From: Clostridiales bacterium UBA7573
GTDB lineage: Bacteria > Bacillota > Clostridia > Oscillospirales > CAG-272
Assembly (NCBI GenBank): GCA_002477905.1
Contig: DLLB01000052.1
Location: 1 to 8,849, forward strand
Length of the DNA stretch: 8,849 nucleotides
Direction of reading: 5' to 3'
The notes beneath the pieces are model-generated. The model was not told the origin of the DNA. It did not search any database and saw only the letters and a list, made by a program, of their open reading frames with translations. A program made the position numbers and the translations under genes. Position 1 is the first letter of the stretch; the number at the start of each line of letters is the position of its first letter. Of the stretch, positions 5,637 to 8,849 are shown piece by piece.

Positions 5637-6779
5637 TCACCGAATACGCGCACGCGTGGCAAGGGAGGTTTGCAGCGCCGCAAGAAATGCGTCTGCTTCG
5701 GCGATCGTGGAGGTTTCCTGCAAACTGACGCGCACGGAACAATCCGCCTCCTTTGCCGAAAGTCCGAACGCAAGCAACACATGGCTGACGTGCTTACCGT
5801 GCGACGCGCAGGCAGAGCCGGCAGAAATACAGATTCCATTCTGCGAAAGATCATTCAGCAAGGTTTCGCTTTTTAACCCCGGAATGGTCAGATTAAGAAT
5901 ATGCGGTGCGGCAACCGCGGGCAGATTTGCCTGCACCCCTTGGGGCAGATGCGCCAGAAGATATGCGCGTACCTGCGCCGCTTGTTCCATGGACACCGGC
6001 TGCGCCGCCGCCGCGCCGAACCCTGCAATTCCAATGGTATTTTCTGTACCGGAGCGCATGCCGTTTTCCTGCCCGCCGCCATAGATCAGCGGTACCAGTT
6101 TTTTTGCTTTCAGAACGGCATTTGCGACATATAGGGCGCCGATTCCTTTCGGTCCGTGGATCTTATGTCCGCTGATGGTTACAAGATCCGCACCAAGCGA
6201 CGTTGCAGAGAACGGAATCTTGCGAAACGCCTGCACCGCGTCGGTGTGCGTTACAATCTGCGGCTGTTTCTGTTTGGCGATGGAAAACGCACTTTTTACG
6301 TCATAACATGCGCCGGTTTCATTATTGACCGTCATCACGGACAACAGTATGGTATCCGGCGTAATGGCTTCTTCCAATTCAGCAAGATCCAGTTTTCCGC
6401 CGCGCGTGGAAAGGCGCACAATTTCAAAATCACCGCGCGCTTCCAGTTGTTTGCATGGTTCTAAAATGGCGGGATGTTCGCTGTCCGTGGTGACAATCCG
6501 CTTGACTCTGCCGGACTTTTTGGCATAAGCCGTTCCGAACACCGCAAGATTGTCCGCTTCTGTTCCGCTTCCGCAGAAAAATAGCGTTCCGCTCGCGCTG
6601 CCGCGTCCCCCCAGCGCAGTCAGAATTTGTGCGCGGGCATCCTCCACCAAATGATGCGCGCGAAGTCCCGCCTGATGGAGCGAGGAAGGATTGCCCCAAA
6701 TACTTTCAGCGGCTTCCCGCATTTTCACGATTGCCGCTTCACAGGGTTGCGTCGTGGCGCTGTTGTCAAAATAGATCAT
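5637..6779 (-). CDS. Cysteine desulfurase (NifS/IscS-type, class V aminotransferase fold)
   Basis: Cytosolic PLP enzyme that removes sulfur from L-cysteine as an enzyme persulfide, giving alanine; the sulfur feeds Fe-S cluster assembly or tRNA thiolation. The 380-residue length is typical. Visible landmarks are YFDNSATT (3-10), SGTEADNLAV (71-80), His102 in SEHPAIL, VNNETG (151-156), Asp180 in HTDAVQA, the PLP lysine Lys206 in SGHKIHGPKGIG, MRSGTEN (241-247) and the catalytic Cys324 in SAGSACASHG. The residues after the catalytic Cys (SHGKHVSHVL) differ from the usual EPSHVL-type sequence. The start is supported by GGAAG 7 nt upstream. It begins 15 nt after the stop of the upstream lipoprotein gene, so the two are probably co-transcribed from the promoter at 7362-7390. 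No iscU, sufU or thiI lies adjacent in the window, so the acceptor cannot be assigned and I give no symbol. Confidence 0.93.
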   Translation of the reverse strand: MIYFDNSATTQPCEAAIVKMREAAESIWGNPSSLHQAGLRAHHLVEDARAQILTALGGRGSASGTLFFCGSGTEADNLAVFGTAYAKKSGRVKRIVTTDSEHPAILEPCKQLEARGDFEIVRLSTRGGKLDLAELEEAITPDTILLSVMTVNNETGACYDVKSAFSIAKQKQPQIVTHTDAVQAFRKIPFSATSLGADLVTISGHKIHGPKGIGALYVANAVLKAKKLVPLIYGGGQENGMRSGTENTIGIAGFGAAAAQPVSMEQAAQVRAYLLAHLPQGVQANLPAVAAPHILNLTIPGLKSETLLNDLSQNGICISAGSACASHGKHVSHVLLAFGLSAKEADCSVRVSLQETSTIAEADAFLAALQTSLATRARIR

Positions 6780-6794
6780 ATCCGTACTTCCGGT

Positions 6795-7331
6795 TTATTT
6801 TGTAAAGGAGAAAAATTTCAGAATATCTTCCAAGTCCGCGGTATGTTCCTCATAGCGCTCGGTCGTGGCAGTGAACGTGATGAGATAAGCGCGCGCGCCG
6901 TGGATACACACCACCTGCATAATCTGATATTCCGTGCCGAGTTTTGCAATCTTATACACATACTGTGCGGCGGCACTTTGCGCGATCAACAGTTCCGTAT
7001 TTTCAGAAACCATATCCATGGCGCCGAATTGCGATTCAAAATCTGCCCGATAGGTGGCAAAATATTCTGCGGGCGTCACCACCTGGGACAGTTCCACCGC
7101 CATCACGGAAATGTTGGAGCGATCCACCGCATTGCAATAAGCAGACGTAAAACCGGTGCGCTCATCCACAGTCCAACTGTTCGGCACATAGAGTTTATAT
7201 TCCACCACATCCAGATTGGACGCAAGCTGATAACCGTCCGGTGCGAGTAAATCTTCCTTTCCGCAGGCACAAAGCCCCAGTGCCAGCAAGACTCCCAAAA
7301 GCAACGCGCAAATGCGCAGACAATTTTTCAT
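6795..7331 (-). CDS. PsbP/DcrB-like lipoprotein of unknown function
   Basis: A 178-residue predicted membrane-anchored lipoprotein. Residues 1-22 form a signal peptide with a long hydrophobic stretch, ending in LCA before the lipidated Cys23. The mature part reads like the PsbP/Mog1/DcrB alpha-beta fold seen in many clostridial lipoproteins. Its features are a YKLYVPNSW segment near residues 45-53, ISVM, a central helical section, and a C-terminal AYLITFTATTERYEEH segment followed by LEDILKFFSF. No catalytic residues are evident and the role is unknown. The start is supported by AAGGAG (7339-7344), 7 nt from the ATG, and a consensus promoter just upstream giving a leader of only about 24 nt. 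It is the first gene of a two-gene unit with the cysteine desulfurase; a functional link to that cytosolic enzyme is not obvious. Confidence 0.8.
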   Translation of the reverse strand: MKNCLRICALLLGVLLALGLCACGKEDLLAPDGYQLASNLDVVEYKLYVPNSWTVDERTGFTSAYCNAVDRSNISVMAVELSQVVTPAEYFATYRADFESQFGAMDMVSENTELLIAQSAAAQYVYKIAKLGTEYQIMQVVCIHGARAYLITFTATTERYEEHTADLEDILKFFSFTK

Positions 7332-7361
7332 GGTTGTTCTCCTTCTTTTTCATCTACGGTT

Positions 7362-7390
7362 AGTATACCGCATTTTGCGTGCTGTGTCAA
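7362..7390 (-). promoter_or_regulatory. Sigma-A promoter of the lipoprotein-cysteine desulfurase unit
   Basis: On the bottom strand a perfect TTGACA (7385-7390) and TATACT (7362-7367) are separated by 17 bp. Transcription should start near 7355, just ahead of the AAGGAG ribosome-binding site at 7339-7344. It has the same two hexamers and spacing as the promoter of the CotH-family lipoprotein gene. Confidence 0.88.
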
Positions 7391-7474
7391 CGGGCAAATG
7401 TAAAGTTTTCAAAACAGGAAAGTGTGGGGAAATGCTGATTTTTCGTAAAAACAAGACACGCCAAAACGAAATCA

Positions 7475-7506
7475 ACAGCGGAAAATGCAAACGCATTCTC
7501 CGCTGT
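7475..7506 (-). terminator. Hairpin likely terminating galT
   Basis: A 14-bp stem (7475-7488 with 7493-7506, 4-nt loop) lies 47 nt past the galT stop. Read on the bottom strand it pairs fully with one G-T wobble, whereas on the top strand the same position is an A-C mismatch, so it is built for the bottom-strand transcript. The downstream tail (TTGATTTCGTTTTGG) is only moderately T-rich, so termination may be incomplete. The rest of 7391-7553 holds no gene that I can support. Confidence 0.6.
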
Positions 7507-7553
7507 CTGGATGCTTCTGAATTTCAAAAATCGTTTTGCGGGTATTTGCGACT

Positions 7554-8849
7554 TCAGACGCCGCCGACACTTGCAAGAAAGCGACGCATTGCCGCACGTC
7601 CCTGCGGCGTACATTTGTACACCCCGGCGTCCTCCAGCACTTGGGTGAACACTTTTCCGATCTCCGCGCGCAGAATCTCCTCCACATTTTCCCGTGTAAT
7701 GGAATACTGTTTTGCGATCTGCTCTGCCCAAGCCGCGTGTTTGACCAATTCCGGATGCTCTGCCACCGGCGTCCCGTTCACCAGGCAGTCGGCAAGCTGT
7801 TCCATCTCGCTCTTTAAGCGTGCCGGAAGCACGGCAAGTCCCATGACTTCGATCAAGCCGATGTTTTCCTTCTTGATATGATGCAAAGCTTCATGCGGAT
7901 GATATACGCCAAGCGGATGCTCCGCTGTGGTGATATTGTTACGCAGTACCAGATCCAGTTCGTAATCCGCACCGCGCCGCCGCGCGATCGGGGTAATCGT
8001 GTTGTGGGGTTCTCCGTCCGTTTCGGCGTAGATAAACGCCGCTTCATCGGTATATCCACGCCATGCAAGCAGGACCTTGTCTGCAAGCGCTACCAACCGC
8101 TCCGGCTTTTCCGATCGGATACGGAGGACGGACATCGGCCAATGTACAATGCCTGCCGTGACATCCTCATATCCAGAGAATGTGATCGGCGCCTCGATTT
8201 CCGCACGTTCCATGGCAAACGTATAGTGTCCGCCCTGAAAATGGTCGTGGCTCAGAATCGAACCGCCGACGATGGGCAGATCGGCGTTTGAACCGATAAA
8301 GTAATGCGGAAGAAGTTCAATAAAGTCAAGCTCTCTTTTAAATGTTGACCTGTCAATTTTCATGGGTGAATGCTCGGCTGAAAGTACAATGCAATGCTCG
8401 TTATAATAAACATACGGTGAGTATTGCAGATACCATTGCTTTCCGTCAAGGCAAAGAGGTATCAGACGGTGATTCTGACGCGCGGGATGCGATGCGTTTC
8501 CGGCATATCCCTCATTTTCGCGGCAAAGCAGGCACAAGGGATATCCGCTTTTCGGCGCATTGCGTGCGGCTGCGATTTCCTCGGGCGTTTTCTCCGGCTT
8601 TGACAGATTGATCGTTATATCTATGTCTCCGTATTCGCTCTTATGAATAAACCTTACGTCGCGGCTTACGCGGTAGGTCCTGATGTAGTCAGACGCCTTT
8701 GCCAAAGAATAAAAATAATCCGTCGCTTTTTCGGGAGAATTTTCTTCGATCTCAAAATGACGGAAATTGCCGATCACGACAGACGGCGACGGGGTAAGTA
8801 TCCCCATAAGTTTTGTATCAAACAGATCGCGACAGGTGACTGTATTGTT
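7554..8849 (-). CDS. galT: UDP-glucose--hexose-1-phosphate uridylyltransferase, class II GalT (5' end outside the window)
   Basis: Cytosolic Leloir-pathway enzyme exchanging UMP between UDP-glucose and galactose 1-phosphate. The reading frame is open to the window edge: codons upstream of the Met at 8807 read NNTVTCRDLFDTKL. Joined to MGILTPSPS, this matches the conserved class II GalT segment with RDLFDT and an LTPxPS motif. The Met at 8807 is therefore internal and the gene is truncated only by the window. The visible 431 residues imply roughly 70 missing from a family length near 500. A CLLC pair follows SGYP, at about 90-95 counted from that Met. NEHCIVLSAEHSPM follows at 136-149, and the active-site GGSILSHDHFQGG at 181-193 contains His-Asp-His-Phe-Gln (about 8235-8249), equivalent to the HxHxQ uridylylation site. 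Nothing suggests inactivation. Other Leloir genes may lie upstream, outside the window. Confidence 0.94.
   Translation of the reverse strand, partial: NNTVTCRDLFDTKLMGILTPSPSVVIGNFRHFEIEENSPEKATDYFYSLAKASDYIRTYRVSRDVRFIHKSEYGDIDITINLSKPEKTPEEIAAARNAPKSGYPLCLLCRENEGYAGNASHPARQNHRLIPLCLDGKQWYLQYSPYVYYNEHCIVLSAEHSPMKIDRSTFKRELDFIELLPHYFIGSNADLPIVGGSILSHDHFQGGHYTFAMERAEIEAPITFSGYEDVTAGIVHWPMSVLRIRSEKPERLVALADKVLLAWRGYTDEAAFIYAETDGEPHNTITPIARRRGADYELDLVLRNNITTAEHPLGVYHPHEALHHIKKENIGLIEVMGLAVLPARLKSEMEQLADCLVNGTPVAEHPELVKHAAWAEQIAKQYSITRENVEEILRAEIGKVFTQVLEDAGVYKCTPQGRAAMRRFLASVGGV

Overview
The window looks like ordinary chromosome of a low-to-mid GC Gram-positive bacterium, most likely a gut-type clostridium (Oscillospiraceae/Lachnospiraceae range). 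This is inferred from strong AGGAGG ribosome-binding sites, near-consensus sigma-A promoters with 17-bp spacers, a CotH-family lipoprotein, a DUF1015 protein, a class II (Firmicutes-type) GalT and the MEP isoprenoid pathway. No species can be named from sequence alone.

Layout. Positions 1-265 hold no recognisable gene, only a strong palindromic terminator (208-250). A bottom-strand CotH-family lipoprotein gene (266-1810) has its own consensus promoter. It is divergent from a top-strand operon: promoter at 1932-1960, a leader of about 125 nt that can form alternative hairpins, ispD (2092-2880) and ispF (2877-3359, overlapping ATGA junction), a structured 265-nt gap, rpe (3625-4284), and a DUF1015 gene (4285-5493) that starts directly after the rpe stop. 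A strong intrinsic terminator lies at 5537-5586. Everything beyond it is on the bottom strand. Read in its own direction, this is galT (enters from beyond 8849, stops at 7554), a terminator-like hairpin (7475-7506), a consensus promoter (7362-7390), a PsbP-like lipoprotein gene (6795-7331) and a cysteine desulfurase gene (5637-6779), the last two apparently co-transcribed.

How the genes fit together. IspD and IspF catalyse two steps of the non-mevalonate route to isoprenoid precursors; IspE, which acts between them, is not here. Rpe links to the pentose phosphate pathway. The DUF1015 protein is tightly coupled to rpe but has no established function that I can assert. The cysteine desulfurase supplies sulfur for Fe-S clusters or tRNA thiolation, but no scaffold or thiI gene is visible beside it. 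GalT is the Leloir-pathway uridylyltransferase.

I see no mobile element, CRISPR array, phage gene, toxin-antitoxin pair or defence system. The points most worth a second look are non-coding: the ispF-rpe gap, with several nested stems and a bottom-strand terminator that serves no visible gene, and the ispD leader with mutually exclusive pairings. Among proteins, the CotH homologue appears to carry Glu where a catalytic Asp would be expected and is driven by a vegetative-type promoter.
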